Below are positions 23,714 through 32,580 of a stretch of DNA of 32,692 nt, piece by piece (position 1 is the first letter of the stretch; each line of letters begins with the position of its first letter). The notes under the pieces are model-generated. The model did not search any database and was not told the DNA's origin. It worked only from the letters and a program-made list of their open reading frames with translations. The stretch is taken from assembly GCF_011516825.1 (NCBI RefSeq), contig NZ_WOTA01000032.1, forward strand, positions 1-32,692, given 5' to 3'. The position numbers and the translations under genes are program-made. This stretch comes from Acetobacter oeni (GTDB taxonomy: Bacteria > Pseudomonadota > Alphaproteobacteria > Acetobacterales > Acetobacteraceae).

Positions 23714-24643
23714 ATGTCATTCCTGCTGAAATCGACCAAAGAACGGGCGGATGTCTGGGGAAAGCTCTTCAGGAGGGAACTTCCCGATCTGCCTTTTCAT
23801 GTCTGGCCCGAAACCGGAAATCCCGAGGATGTACAATTCCTTGTAACATGGGAGCCACCACCGGACCTGCTAACATCATTTCCCAATCTCGAAGTGATTT
23901 TCTCCGTCGGGGCAGGTGTCGATCAATTCGACATGACCGGGATTCCCGATCATGTGATGATCATTCGGATGATCGAACCCGGTCTGACCGAAGGAATGGT
24001 GGAATACGTCAACTGGGCGGTTCTTACCCTCCACCGTGACATTCTGACCTATATCAGACAACAGCGGCAGCATGAATGGAAACCCGTTCACAACAAAATC
24101 GCTTCCGACAGGCGGGTCGGCATCATGGGCATGGGAACACTTGGTTCACCAGTCGCCAGTGCACTCACCAAAGCCGGTTTTCGCTGTAGCGGATGGAGCC
24201 GCTCCCGCCATGAAGTCGAGGGCGTCACCTCCTATGCCGGACCGGATGAGCTGGATGCATTTCTGGCCGTTTCTGAAATCCTCATCTGTCTTCTGCCACT
24301 GACAGATGCGACACGCGGCATCCTTAATGCCGGTCTGCTTTCCCGCCTGCCGAAGGGGGCACAGATCATCAATGCGGCACGCGGAGCACATCTTATCGTG
24401 CCAGATCTGATCGCCGCACTGGACAGCGGACAACTCAGCGCCGCAATTCTGGATGTAACCAGCCCCGAGCCGCTGCCTGCCGACAGCCCGCTATGGGATG
24501 ATGCACGTGTTCTGATTACGCCTCATGTCGCCAGCATCAGTCAGACGGAAACCGCCGGGCGCGTGCTGCTCGATACGGTTCGTCGCTATCTTGCGGGTGA
24601 ACGCCACTTCCCTTCCATGGTCGATCGTTCAAAAGGTTACTGA
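23714..24643 (+). CDS. D-2-hydroxyacid dehydrogenase (GhrA-like)
   Basis: A protein of 309 residues from ATG 23714. The frame runs further upstream but overlaps the acetyltransferase. The NAD(P) site is GIMGMGTLG (136-144). The catalytic triad of the D-isomer family is present as Arg223 (NAARG), Glu252 (SPEPLP) and His271 (TPHVAS). Length and the pattern SVGAGVDQF match the GhrA glyoxylate/hydroxypyruvate reductases. Glyoxylate or a 2-oxo acid would be a natural product of opine or N-substituted glycine oxidation, so it may remove that product. It is the last gene of the rightward run and is convergent with the FAD oxidoreductase, with 71 bp between the stops. Confidence 0.87.
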   Translation: MSFLLKSTKERADVWGKLFRRELPDLPFHVWPETGNPEDVQFLVTWEPPPDLLTSFPNLEVIFSVGAGVDQFDMTGIPDHVMIIRMIEPGLTEGMVEYVNWAVLTLHRDILTYIRQQRQHEWKPVHNKIASDRRVGIMGMGTLGSPVASALTKAGFRCSGWSRSRHEVEGVTSYAGPDELDAFLAVSEILICLLPLTDATRGILNAGLLSRLPKGAQIINAARGAHLIVPDLIAALDSGQLSAAILDVTSPEPLPADSPLWDDARVLITPHVASISQTETAGRVLLDTVRRYLAGERHFPSMVDRSKGY

Positions 24644-24714
24644 CCCGGTCAGAGGTTTTCTGGGCAGAAGATATTTTCCCGGCTCGTTTACGCTCCGGAT
24701 GTTCCGGTCAGGCA

Positions 24715-25998
24715 TTATTCCTTCATTTCCTGCACAAAATCCTTAGCCCGGTAAAAGGCTCCGACAAGCGGCAGGAAATGAGATGCCAGACCATAGCAGG
24801 GAATTTTCTGCCAGGCTCTCCCAGCCAGCGGATTGGTATCCGGCATCCCGGCCATCGCCTCCGCCATGCGCTGCCCCATATAGACCGACATCTGCGTCCC
24901 GTGGCCGCTATAGCCCATGGTGTAGAACACACCATTCCACTGGCCCGCATGTGGCAGACGATCGACGGTCATATCGACATCCCCACCCCAGCAATAGTCT
25001 ATTTTCACGTCAGGTAGTTCCGGAAGTGTGCGTCGCATCGCGGCAAGAAGCATGTTCCCACTGGTGATGTCCGTTGTGGTGCGGGAACGGGAGAAACTCG
25101 CCCGCCCGCCAAAAATAAGCCGGTGGTCGGCCGTCGCACGGAAATAGTTATGAATATTCTGCATTGTGACGACATTTCGTCCGCCCGGCATGATTCGGCG
25201 CATGGCCGCCTCATCCATAGGTTCGGTCGCAACAATGAAGCTTCCGACCGGCATGATCCGCTGCCTGAACCAGGCGGGCGCATTCCGGCTGATCCCTGTC
25301 GCCATCAGCACTGATTTTGCGAGAATCTTCCCCTGCGGTGTCGTCATTTCAAAAGAATTACCGGTCCGCTTCATCCCGGTCATTGGTGTATTTTCAAAAA
25401 TCAGACCGCCCGCATGCAGTACGGCGTTCGCCAGCCCTATTCCGAAACGTCCCATATGCATCCGGGCACTCTTCGGATAGAGAAGGCCGCTGCTGAACAG
25501 ATCTGATCCAAGTTCTTCGCGGACCTGCGTCTCATCCAGAAGACAAGCTTCAGGGTCCGCCGCCACTGTCAGACGCGCATAGTCTGTCTGAAGCGCAGCC
25601 TCATGCGCCTGCCTGTTACCGACTTTCAGCTTGCCACATCTCGTAAAATCACAGTCGATGCCATTCTCGCGCGTGATGGTCTCAACGGTATCGACCGCGC
25701 TGTTGAGCACCTTATACAGCCGCGTCGCCGTGTCCTCACCCAGCTTCGCGCAGGCATCTGTAAAGCTGCCGGCAAGGCCGTTATTCACATGGCCGCCATT
25801 CCGGCCGGACGCTTCGCCGATAACCCGGTCACGCTCCAGAACCACAACGGATGCCCCGAGCTGTCTGAGACGGAGAGCGGCTGAGAGACCGCTGAATCCT
25901 CCTCCCACGATGACCGCGTCCGCCTGTCCCGGCAGAGCCGCCTGCGGCGTGCCGGTGAAGCGTGGCACGGTATCGAGCCAGTAGGAAGTGAGTTTCAT
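24715..25998 (-). CDS. DAO-type FAD oxidoreductase (PuuB/OrdL-like)
   Basis: A protein of 427 residues, the normal length for gamma-glutamylputrescine oxidase and related FAD oxidases. The N-terminus SYWLDT is typical of PuuB-like proteins. The FAD site is AVIVGGGFSGLSAA (29-41), followed by LERD and the GEASGRNGGHVNNGL loop that carries the flavin contact. The C-terminal YTMGYSGHGTQMSVYMG closes the flavin site. It would oxidise an amine (gamma-glutamyl-amine, N-methyl amino acid or similar) with release of H2O2 or electron transfer. No gamma-glutamyl synthetase gene is in the window. It is the last gene of the leftward receptor/HAD/MFS run, 21 bp after the MFS gene. Confidence 0.86.
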   Translation of the reverse strand: MKLTSYWLDTVPRFTGTPQAALPGQADAVIVGGGFSGLSAALRLRQLGASVVVLERDRVIGEASGRNGGHVNNGLAGSFTDACAKLGEDTATRLYKVLNSAVDTVETITRENGIDCDFTRCGKLKVGNRQAHEAALQTDYARLTVAADPEACLLDETQVREELGSDLFSSGLLYPKSARMHMGRFGIGLANAVLHAGGLIFENTPMTGMKRTGNSFEMTTPQGKILAKSVLMATGISRNAPAWFRQRIMPVGSFIVATEPMDEAAMRRIMPGGRNVVTMQNIHNYFRATADHRLIFGGRASFSRSRTTTDITSGNMLLAAMRRTLPELPDVKIDYCWGGDVDMTVDRLPHAGQWNGVFYTMGYSGHGTQMSVYMGQRMAEAMAGMPDTNPLAGRAWQKIPCYGLASHFLPLVGAFYRAKDFVQEMKE

Positions 25999-26019
25999 AA
26001 AACGGCTCCATAAACCCTG

Positions 26020-27348
26020 TCAGGAGAGTGTGATGCGGCTGGCGTCAGAAAGACTGAGCCCGGATGTTTCAGGTGCCCAGCGCCATGAGATAAAGGCTCC
26101 CGCTGCAAGGATTGTGCAAGCCGCAAAAATCGTTGTCCGCACACCATAATGCGACACACCGAGCGGAAGAAGGAATGTGCCCAGCGCGCCCCCCAACCGA
26201 CTGGCCGATGACGCAAATCCTACGGCTGTGCCACGAATCTCAGTCGGAAACAGTTCGTTGGGATAGACAAACTGTAAACCACTTCCTGCCGCCTCGACCG
26301 CGGAATAGATAATGAATGCAGCGACAACCAGCCAGCCGGCCTGCCCCGGCCAAACGGCAATGAACAGAAGCGATAAAGCGCCCAGAATAAACGACCAGAT
26401 CAGCAATGTGCGACGTCCCATGACGTTAATCAGACCGAACGAGATCGGAAGAATACCCAGAAATGTAAAAGACGTCACCACGCAAGCGGCCAGAAGCGGA
26501 TTGCGCATATGCATCTGCTCCAGAATCTGCGCCTGAAGCGTATGAATGGAAAACGCGGGCGCACTCTGGAGAATCCAGAAAGCGCAGATGAAAAGTAGTG
26601 TGCCCCGATATCGCCGCGAGAGAAGCATGGACAGGGCACCGCCAGCCCCTCCACGCCTGCAGTCTGTGCTCACGCCCTCAAAAGAGATGTCTGCACGCAG
26701 AAGCGTCTTTACGATGTGCCGGGCTTCCGCGATCCGTCCGGAACCGGCCAGCCACAGAGGCGATTCCGGCATGCCGGCACGACAGAACAGAAGCAGGACA
26801 GACGGGACAAAACCCGAGCCAAGAACCAGATGCCAGTTTCCGGGATACCATGAGATCAGAACATAACCGATCATAAAACTGACGACGTAGCCAAGCCACC
26901 AGAAGGTAATCAGACCGGCCAGAGCGGGGCCCCGCCAGCGGCGAGGCATGAACTCCGTTACATAGGCAGTTGCGATGGGATAATCAGCGCCAATGGCGAC
27001 ACCGATCAGAAACCGCCACATGAGCAGGGACAGGAAGCTGCCACCGAAAAACTGAGCCGCAGAGAAAATCGCGAACATAACAATATTGACGGTATAAAGG
27101 AGTTTACGCCCGAAGCGGTCGGAAATAATGCCGCCCGACAGACCGCCGACGAACACACCCAGAAGCGACGAGGCTCCGATAAGCCCCGTCATATCCGCGC
27201 TCAGATGAAAATCAGCGACCAGGGCCGGCAGCACAATACCGATCAGACCAAGAATATAACCGTCACAAAACGGACCACCTCCCGCAATCAGCGCCAGACG
27301 AAGATGGAAAGCGGATGGAGGTATTTCATCGGGCGTCCGGACTTCCAT
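26020..27348 (-). CDS. MFS permease (sugar/aromatic-acid porter type)
   Basis: A protein of 442 residues with about twelve predicted membrane segments. TM1 carries CDGYILGLIG. The MFS motif A is at residues 71-83 (SGGIISDRFGRKL). The central RFLIGVAIGADYPIA and the FPTEIRGTAVG stretch are typical of the sugar-porter and aromatic-acid porter families. It likely imports the substrate, or its product after passage through the outer membrane, across the inner membrane. It starts 12 bp after the stop of the HAD gene and lies upstream of the FAD oxidase in the same direction. The exact substrate is not seen. Confidence 0.88.
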   Translation of the reverse strand: MEVRTPDEIPPSAFHLRLALIAGGGPFCDGYILGLIGIVLPALVADFHLSADMTGLIGASSLLGVFVGGLSGGIISDRFGRKLLYTVNIVMFAIFSAAQFFGGSFLSLLMWRFLIGVAIGADYPIATAYVTEFMPRRWRGPALAGLITFWWLGYVVSFMIGYVLISWYPGNWHLVLGSGFVPSVLLLFCRAGMPESPLWLAGSGRIAEARHIVKTLLRADISFEGVSTDCRRGGAGGALSMLLSRRYRGTLLFICAFWILQSAPAFSIHTLQAQILEQMHMRNPLLAACVVTSFTFLGILPISFGLINVMGRRTLLIWSFILGALSLLFIAVWPGQAGWLVVAAFIIYSAVEAAGSGLQFVYPNELFPTEIRGTAVGFASSASRLGGALGTFLLPLGVSHYGVRTTIFAACTILAAGAFISWRWAPETSGLSLSDASRITLS

Positions 27349-27360
27349 CCTTCGTCCTCC

Positions 27361-28071
27361 TCAGGATTGCTGCATCAGCAACGCATCCTGGTCGGCAAGA
27401 TCAGCCAGTTCCTTCAATGTTGAGAAATGATAATCGGGCGTGGTGAGATTTTCGACGGCTATTGTTCCGCCAAAACCACCCGATCCTTTACGCCGTTCGA
27501 TCCAGCAGACAGTGTATCCAAGTTTTTTTGCGACACCAATATCATGATACTGGCTTTGCGCGACGTGCAGGATATTATCTTTCAGAATACTGTCGCGGCT
27601 CAGCCGTCCACGTGCAAACCCGAAGAACGCAGGGTCCGGTTTTTCGCACAGCGTATCATCCACAGTAATCGAATCATAAAATGGCATGCCAAGCGTCTTC
27701 TCCATACCGAAGAACGCCCAGCGCTGAGTATTGGTCATGGCCACCAGACTGAAATGCTGACCAAGACGCTCCAGAGCCTCGACCGAGTCCGGAAAAGCCG
27801 GCCAGTCTTTTGCTGCAAGAACAAAGGCATTCGCATGCGCTTCGTCTTCCGGCAATCCGAACCGGGCGGCCAGCGCCTGATAAATCGGTTTCAGATCTTC
27901 CGGAAACGGCAACGTTACGCTCCGCGCGCGCATCCCGCGATAGGCCGTGAGAAAGGCTTCACGGTCGATTTCCTTGCCAGACAGCGTTTGCAGGGCGCGG
28001 ATCATTCCCGTTTCGAAGTCGATCAGAGTACCGACTACGTCAAAGGTAAGAGCTTTTGGAAATCTGGTCAT
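27361..28071 (-). CDS. HAD hydrolase, type II haloacid dehalogenase-like (second copy)
   Basis: A protein of 236 residues with motif I LTFDVVGTL (nucleophile Asp11), motif II AMTNT, the lysine in CEKPDP, and motif III HVAQSQYHDIG. This is the same subfamily as the HAD at 14807-15475, including the HV-x-x-S-x-x-x-D signature, but clearly diverged. It stands between the TonB receptor and the MFS gene, with 24 bp and 12 bp gaps. Pairing a HAD of this kind with a DAO oxidase occurs in both arms of the locus, which suggests a shared step in the two pathways. The true substrate is unknown. Confidence 0.82.
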   Translation of the reverse strand: MTRFPKALTFDVVGTLIDFETGMIRALQTLSGKEIDREAFLTAYRGMRARSVTLPFPEDLKPIYQALAARFGLPEDEAHANAFVLAAKDWPAFPDSVEALERLGQHFSLVAMTNTQRWAFFGMEKTLGMPFYDSITVDDTLCEKPDPAFFGFARGRLSRDSILKDNILHVAQSQYHDIGVAKKLGYTVCWIERRKGSGGFGGTIAVENLTTPDYHFSTLKELADLADQDALLMQQS

Positions 28072-28095
28072 AACAAGTCTCCTGTTCGGATATTT

Positions 28096-30627
28096 TCAGA
28101 AACCCGTCGAAAAAGAGAGCACCCCGGCAAATCCGCCTCCTACATAATACTGCGGGGCCGACGCGGCCACCGTGTGGCCTGCGACGATCATGCTGCGGGC
28201 ATTGGTTTTGATGCTGCTTGTGCCCGACAGATAGCCATTATTCCCGATATTCAGAAGATTGAGCTGAATCTGGGGATGTTTGGCAAAGCCGAAATTTCTG
28301 AAGCGATAGCCCATATTGACGTTGAACGTCTCATAACCTTTGATCGACTCATCGTTCATGAAGGTGGAATACTGCTTGCCGACATAGTTCATATTGAAGC
28401 CACCGAACACCGATCCGTCATCATAGTTCAGTCCGACCGCGGCTGTGAATTTAGGTGTATTGACGGCTGTCTTTCCTTTTGTCGGCAGGTTGACCGCCGT
28501 CCCGTCCGTCGCCACGGTCGGAAGGTTGCTGTCGATTGTGGCATGTTCATATTGTCCGGAGAAATAAGGGCTGAAGTGATGCCAGCGCTTCAGTCCGACT
28601 TCGATTTGCGCACCGCGCATGGTCTGACCGCCCGCATCGATCGACTCCGTGATCGGAAGACCGTTCTGATAGGTGGTTGTACTGAGCTGACGATGTGTGA
28701 AGTTATAATTGAACAGAGCCACGTTCACATTGGCAAAACCGCTGTGACGAAAACCGATTTCCTCACCGATCGCGAATTCAGGACTGATGTCGGATGCGTG
28801 TTTCGATGACAGCTCTCCTGTCGAGACGCTGTAACGATCGGCATAAGTCATGATGGAAGCCGGCATACGGAAAGAAGCCGTGCCATTGATATAGATCTGA
28901 TCATGTGGCGTGATTTTGTAACTTGCCATGAACTGCGGCAAGGGTTCCGCCGCGCTCTGGCCAGTCGCATATGTCACACCCGGCACAAGGTTCGTCTGAG
29001 ACCGTGTAACCATCACTTCCTTGAACCCGGCCGTGATCGTCAGCTTATCGTTCAGCGCCTTATAGGTATCATTGATGAAAAGTGCATTGGTCTGCTGGAT
29101 AAGATGAATGTCATATGTCCGTAGAACGCTGCCGTTTGCCGTCAGGATCGGATCATTGCCCCACATGCTAGGCACGCCGCCATCTGCATTGACCGCCTGA
29201 TAGCTCTGCGGCTCCGTCTGATCGAAATATGAATACCAGGCTCCTCCTGTCAGCGTATTATGGCCCTTTGTCCAGGAGAGCACGGCATTTATGCCGGAAT
29301 AAGCCAGCGTATAGGTGTCAATGGAAGCCGCTACGATAGTGCTGTTTGTTCCGCCCACCTGAAGCGGACCAGCCAGGTCTGGACCAAGGTAGCTGCCATC
29401 CCGGCTCAATGTTGAACCGCCATTGTCGTAACCCCAGGAGTAGGTAAAATAGGGCGTAATATCCAGAGAAAGTCCGTGGTCAAATTTCAGATTGACCGGA
29501 GCACCCAGAATAAATTTCTTCATCCTGTTTTCTTCATATTTGTAGTAATTCGCAGGCGTGCTTCCAAGCGGTGTATCATTATAGTTGAAATTGACGCCAT
29601 ACTCATTCCACTGAGCTTTCGTCGGCGCTCTGAGATAATACTGCTTTGCGTCGTTATAGCTCATCACGAAAGACGCCCGGTTTCCGCCTTCCCATTCTTT
29701 CAGGAGCTTCATATCAATATGATAGCGCCGTGTTCCGCCAATCCCACGCCATTCATCCGCCTGCCGGTGAGAGAAGGAAATAGACCCACGGATACCGCTG
29801 TTTCCCAGCTCTCCCGTATCAACCCGGATAAAATGCCTTCGCAAACTGAACGAACCATATGTGGCATCAATCAGGCCGCCAAAATGATGCTCCGGGTCCC
29901 GCATCGTCTCTGAAAGCTCACCTCCGACAGCATTATAAAGCGGGGAACGGGTATCCGGAGATCCTTGGGTCAGTGTCAGTGACTGGATGTTTTCATTATC
30001 GGCCGCAGCCGAGGTGTAGGGCAGAAGATAAACCGGAGCTGCTGCCGGAATCCCTTCGAACAGATAGCCGATTTCCTGCTGGTTCAGCCCGCGAACCGTC
30101 AGTCCCTGCTGATCATCGTTCGTTCCGAGCGGATCATTCCCGGCATAGACAACACCTGGAAGACTTGCCACGAGCGCAGCCGCATTGCTTGTCGGACTTT
30201 GTTTTGCGATGTAATCGCGGGTCAGGCCGCTTCGTGATTTTGCGATCGTCTGAGGCGGCATCATGCCACCGCCGGGAGTCGTGTTCGTCACGCCATTCGG
30301 CAGAGAAGCATGCCCTGTCACTTTCACGGTTTCTTCGCCAGAGGCCGTAAAGTTCTGCGGCAATTTTTTCTTTGGGGCAGATTGTCCCTCCATGGCAGAT
30401 TTCCGGGCAGGCACCACTGATGAAGCGCCTCCATTCACCGGCGGATACTGCTTTGTTGCCGCTTCGGCCTTGTCCGGAACGCCGCCGGACAGCCCATATA
30501 TCCCGGCTCCCAATGAAACGGAAAGCAGCAGATGCAGAGGACGCGATACTCTGCCGGAAACGATATCCGACGGAAACGACGCTGATACGGAGCGCCACGC
30601 CACGAAAACATTGCGAGTGGTAGCCAT
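28096..30627 (-). CDS. TonB-dependent outer membrane receptor
   Basis: A protein of 843 residues from ATG 30627, which has GGAGG 8 nt upstream. The open frame runs on to 30729, but without a ribosome binding site. The N-terminus has a long signal peptide whose hydrophobic part is near residues 31-50, then a TonB box-like ETVKVTG near 99-106. The plug domain is at about 125-245 (LPGVVYAGNDP, GLTVRGLNQQEIGYLFEGIP). The rest is the 22-strand barrel, ending in the usual terminal Phe (SFSTGF). Such receptors import siderophores, sugars, aromatic compounds or oligomers. The link to HAD, MFS and FAD oxidase genes points to an organic nutrient rather than iron. The DNA is less GC-rich than the central block. 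Confidence 0.9.
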   Translation of the reverse strand: MATTRNVFVAWRSVSASFPSDIVSGRVSRPLHLLLSVSLGAGIYGLSGGVPDKAEAATKQYPPVNGGASSVVPARKSAMEGQSAPKKKLPQNFTASGEETVKVTGHASLPNGVTNTTPGGGMMPPQTIAKSRSGLTRDYIAKQSPTSNAAALVASLPGVVYAGNDPLGTNDDQQGLTVRGLNQQEIGYLFEGIPAAAPVYLLPYTSAAADNENIQSLTLTQGSPDTRSPLYNAVGGELSETMRDPEHHFGGLIDATYGSFSLRRHFIRVDTGELGNSGIRGSISFSHRQADEWRGIGGTRRYHIDMKLLKEWEGGNRASFVMSYNDAKQYYLRAPTKAQWNEYGVNFNYNDTPLGSTPANYYKYEENRMKKFILGAPVNLKFDHGLSLDITPYFTYSWGYDNGGSTLSRDGSYLGPDLAGPLQVGGTNSTIVAASIDTYTLAYSGINAVLSWTKGHNTLTGGAWYSYFDQTEPQSYQAVNADGGVPSMWGNDPILTANGSVLRTYDIHLIQQTNALFINDTYKALNDKLTITAGFKEVMVTRSQTNLVPGVTYATGQSAAEPLPQFMASYKITPHDQIYINGTASFRMPASIMTYADRYSVSTGELSSKHASDISPEFAIGEEIGFRHSGFANVNVALFNYNFTHRQLSTTTYQNGLPITESIDAGGQTMRGAQIEVGLKRWHHFSPYFSGQYEHATIDSNLPTVATDGTAVNLPTKGKTAVNTPKFTAAVGLNYDDGSVFGGFNMNYVGKQYSTFMNDESIKGYETFNVNMGYRFRNFGFAKHPQIQLNLLNIGNNGYLSGTSSIKTNARSMIVAGHTVAASAPQYYVGGGFAGVLSFSTGF

Positions 30628-30959
30628 GCTCTGTTCCTCCGGAACGGTCCTGAACACTGAAAAGTGTAGACGACGTCTTTCTGAGGAGGATTGTGAGCGT
30701 AATGTGACAGAGGAAAACTCTGATTTCATTTCGGATTCAGAATTTTATGTCGTTTTTATATCGAAATAGAAATGGTTGTGGCCTGAATGGGCTCCGGGAG
30801 ACCGCGATCCGGAGCAGGAAAGAGGCTATTGCAGATAACCTTTCGCAATTTGACGGCTTTCCTGTCCGGATTCGAAATGAGATTCGATATGTGACCCGAA
30901 AACCCTGCGATAATTCCGGTTGACCCGTGGATCACAACACGAGGTGAAACAGACCATCC
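30628..30959. other. Intergenic region ahead of the TonB receptor
   Basis: A 332-bp gap holding the promoter and leader of the leftward receptor operon and the end of the cupin gene. A stem GCTCCGG-N11-CCGGAGC (30791-30815) is visible, and ATTCGA occurs twice (around 30872-30890). No Fur box was recognised. No gene was found. Confidence 0.35.
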
Positions 30960-31643
30960 TCAGGCCGGACGGAAAATCACGAACATCTTTTTGACATGGC
31001 ACTCACTGTCCCATGCCCATACCGCACCCCGGCCAATCAGAAAAGCATCACCGGCATTAAACGTCTGACGCTCGCCTTCTTCACTGACAAAGGTCACATT
31101 CCCTTCGCACAGATGCATAAATTCATAATGCACATAAGGAACAGGACGCCGGTAATATGGCGTGGACGCCCATATTCCACCATAGAACTGCCCGTCAGCC
31201 GACCGCCATACGACGCTGCTTTCACAGTCTGGTGTCGGCCCGGTCAGCAAGGCAACCGGTGGCGGTGAAGACGGCGAGAGCGGGACATCCGTGTCAATTC
31301 CGACAATGACCGGAACAGCACTTTCCGGACCCTGAACCTGTATTCTGATCAGCTTTGTGCCAGCGGATGCCTTCCAGTCGAATGCCATCCCGGCTGTAAT
31401 CATCACCCCCTCGTTCACCCCTGTCCCTATTCCGTTCAGCGAGACATGTCCTTCGAGAACAAAGAGAAACGTATCGGCTGGCAAACGTGTGACAGGCCCG
31501 CTTCCGGAAAGAGCCATCACATCAATGGCGATACGGTCATCGAGAAACGGCAGAACATGCCGGGATGTCAGAAAATCTTCGGAAAGATCTAAAAAATTTT
31601 CTGCAAAATCCCTGAGATTTATAATGCTTCTGATATCTGTCAC
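30960..31643 (-). CDS. Bicupin protein
   Basis: A protein of about 227 residues from GTG 31643, with AAGGA 10 nt upstream. The frame is open to a TTG at 31718 but has no better start. Two cupin barrels are suggested. The first is at about 45-120 (LPADTFLFVLEGHVSLNGIG, then GVMITAGMAFDW). The second is at about 165-225 (PYVHYEFMHLCEGNVTFV, then FNAGDAFLIGRGAVWAW), which resembles the EutQ/ureidoglycine-type cupin_3. Only one His is visible in the second barrel's motif, so metal binding is doubtful. It lies downstream of the RAM-only gene on the same strand. It may be a sensor, an isomerase or a storage-type protein. The function is unassigned. Confidence 0.7.
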   Translation of the reverse strand: MTDIRSIINLRDFAENFLDLSEDFLTSRHVLPFLDDRIAIDVMALSGSGPVTRLPADTFLFVLEGHVSLNGIGTGVNEGVMITAGMAFDWKASAGTKLIRIQVQGPESAVPVIVGIDTDVPLSPSSPPPVALLTGPTPDCESSVVWRSADGQFYGGIWASTPYYRRPVPYVHYEFMHLCEGNVTFVSEEGERQTFNAGDAFLIGRGAVWAWDSECHVKKMFVIFRPA

Positions 31644-31734
31644 AGCTACAATATCCTTTTCTCCGAGAGCAGGCGGTGCCAAGACCGGTCTGCTCCGACC
31701 AACATGTTCCGGGCACAAAATAATACGACAGATT

Positions 31735-32088
31735 TCACATTGTAATTATGTCTTTTTCACCTTGCGAACCGCACCCAGACACTTGACGCTTGTCGGGATT
31801 CAGCATTTTCTGCGGTGCAGCCATGGTCGGAACACGCTGTCTCTGTGCGACCTGACACAGCGCGAAGTGGCTTTGAATCCTAGCCACACCAGACAACCGT
31901 GACAACGCCTCTTTATGGGTCCGCTCAAAATCGGCAATGTCCTTTGCTTCGATTCTGAGCAGGTAATCCGCGCTGCCGGTCATCAGATAGCATCCGCGAA
32001 TATTCGGACACTTCCCGATTTGCGCTTCAAATCTGCTGAGCATCTCTTCAGTCAGACTCTCCGGTGTGATCTGAACGATGACTGTCAT
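31735..32088 (-). CDS. Lrp-type RAM domain without helix-turn-helix
   Basis: A protein of 117 residues starting at ATG 32088. Residues 1-80 form an AsnC/Lrp C-terminal RAM domain (VQITPESLTEEMLSRFEAQI, CYLMTGSADYLLRI, then ALSRLSGVARIQSHFAL). The N-terminal DNA-binding half is missing. Upstream the same frame meets a stop within about 50 nt and no helix-turn-helix remains in any frame I could see. The DNA before it is AT-rich and the ribosome binding site is weak. It could be a 5'-truncated pseudogene, perhaps cut by the nearby IS, or a stand-alone RAM protein that forms mixed oligomers with the full Lrp at 22283. The tail after residue 80 is longer than usual and charged. Confidence 0.65.
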   Translation of the reverse strand: MTVIVQITPESLTEEMLSRFEAQIGKCPNIRGCYLMTGSADYLLRIEAKDIADFERTHKEALSRLSGVARIQSHFALCQVAQRQRVPTMAAPQKMLNPDKRQVSGCGSQGEKDIITM

Positions 32089-32580
32089 TATATAAACTCA
32101 TATAAAATACGAGATAACGTCAGGATATTTCATTTCGATATCATATAAGATCAACGCAGGACAAACCGCAGACGGATTAGCCCGACCATGAATGCTCTCA
32201 CATCTGGTCCGGCATGACCCGCCACCAGATAGGGTGGAGTCCTGACGATCAGTCTCGACGCCATCACATCGAACCGCCGGACGATCCGGAAAATGTGCGG
32301 CGACGCGCCATGCGCCGCCGTAATCAAGCCGGACACATATTGGTCTTGGCGCATCACAGGTCGCGCCAGCGCTGGAACGGGGCGCATGTGGATGAAGGGA
32401 TCGATGTTTCCCAGCTCATGTCGCATCTCGCATATGCCGACGTGCCTCTGAACGAGGCGAACATCATGCAGCGCAGGAAGAATGCACGAGGCGTCGGCGT
32501 TAACGCCGGACACACATGTCAGCCTTGCAGCCTCTTCCGGTATTTTCTCAGTCCTGACTATTATTTTTCTCTGACCAGAC
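32089..32580. other. Region between the RAM gene and the IS end, one doubtful ORF
   Basis: On the minus strand a frame from 32513 to 32151 (120 residues) stays open with GC-rich third positions. Its end (RRFDVMASRLIVRTPPYLVAG) weakly recalls the C-terminal part of a LysR-type substrate-binding domain, which would make it a truncated regulator. The similarity is too weak to name it. The first 60 bp are AT-rich, and nothing else is recognised. Confidence 0.25.

Noticed and set aside
27427..28809. Open frame of 460 codons on the plus strand
   Set aside because: It runs antisense across the HAD gene and the end of the TonB receptor. Both have clear motifs on the minus strand.
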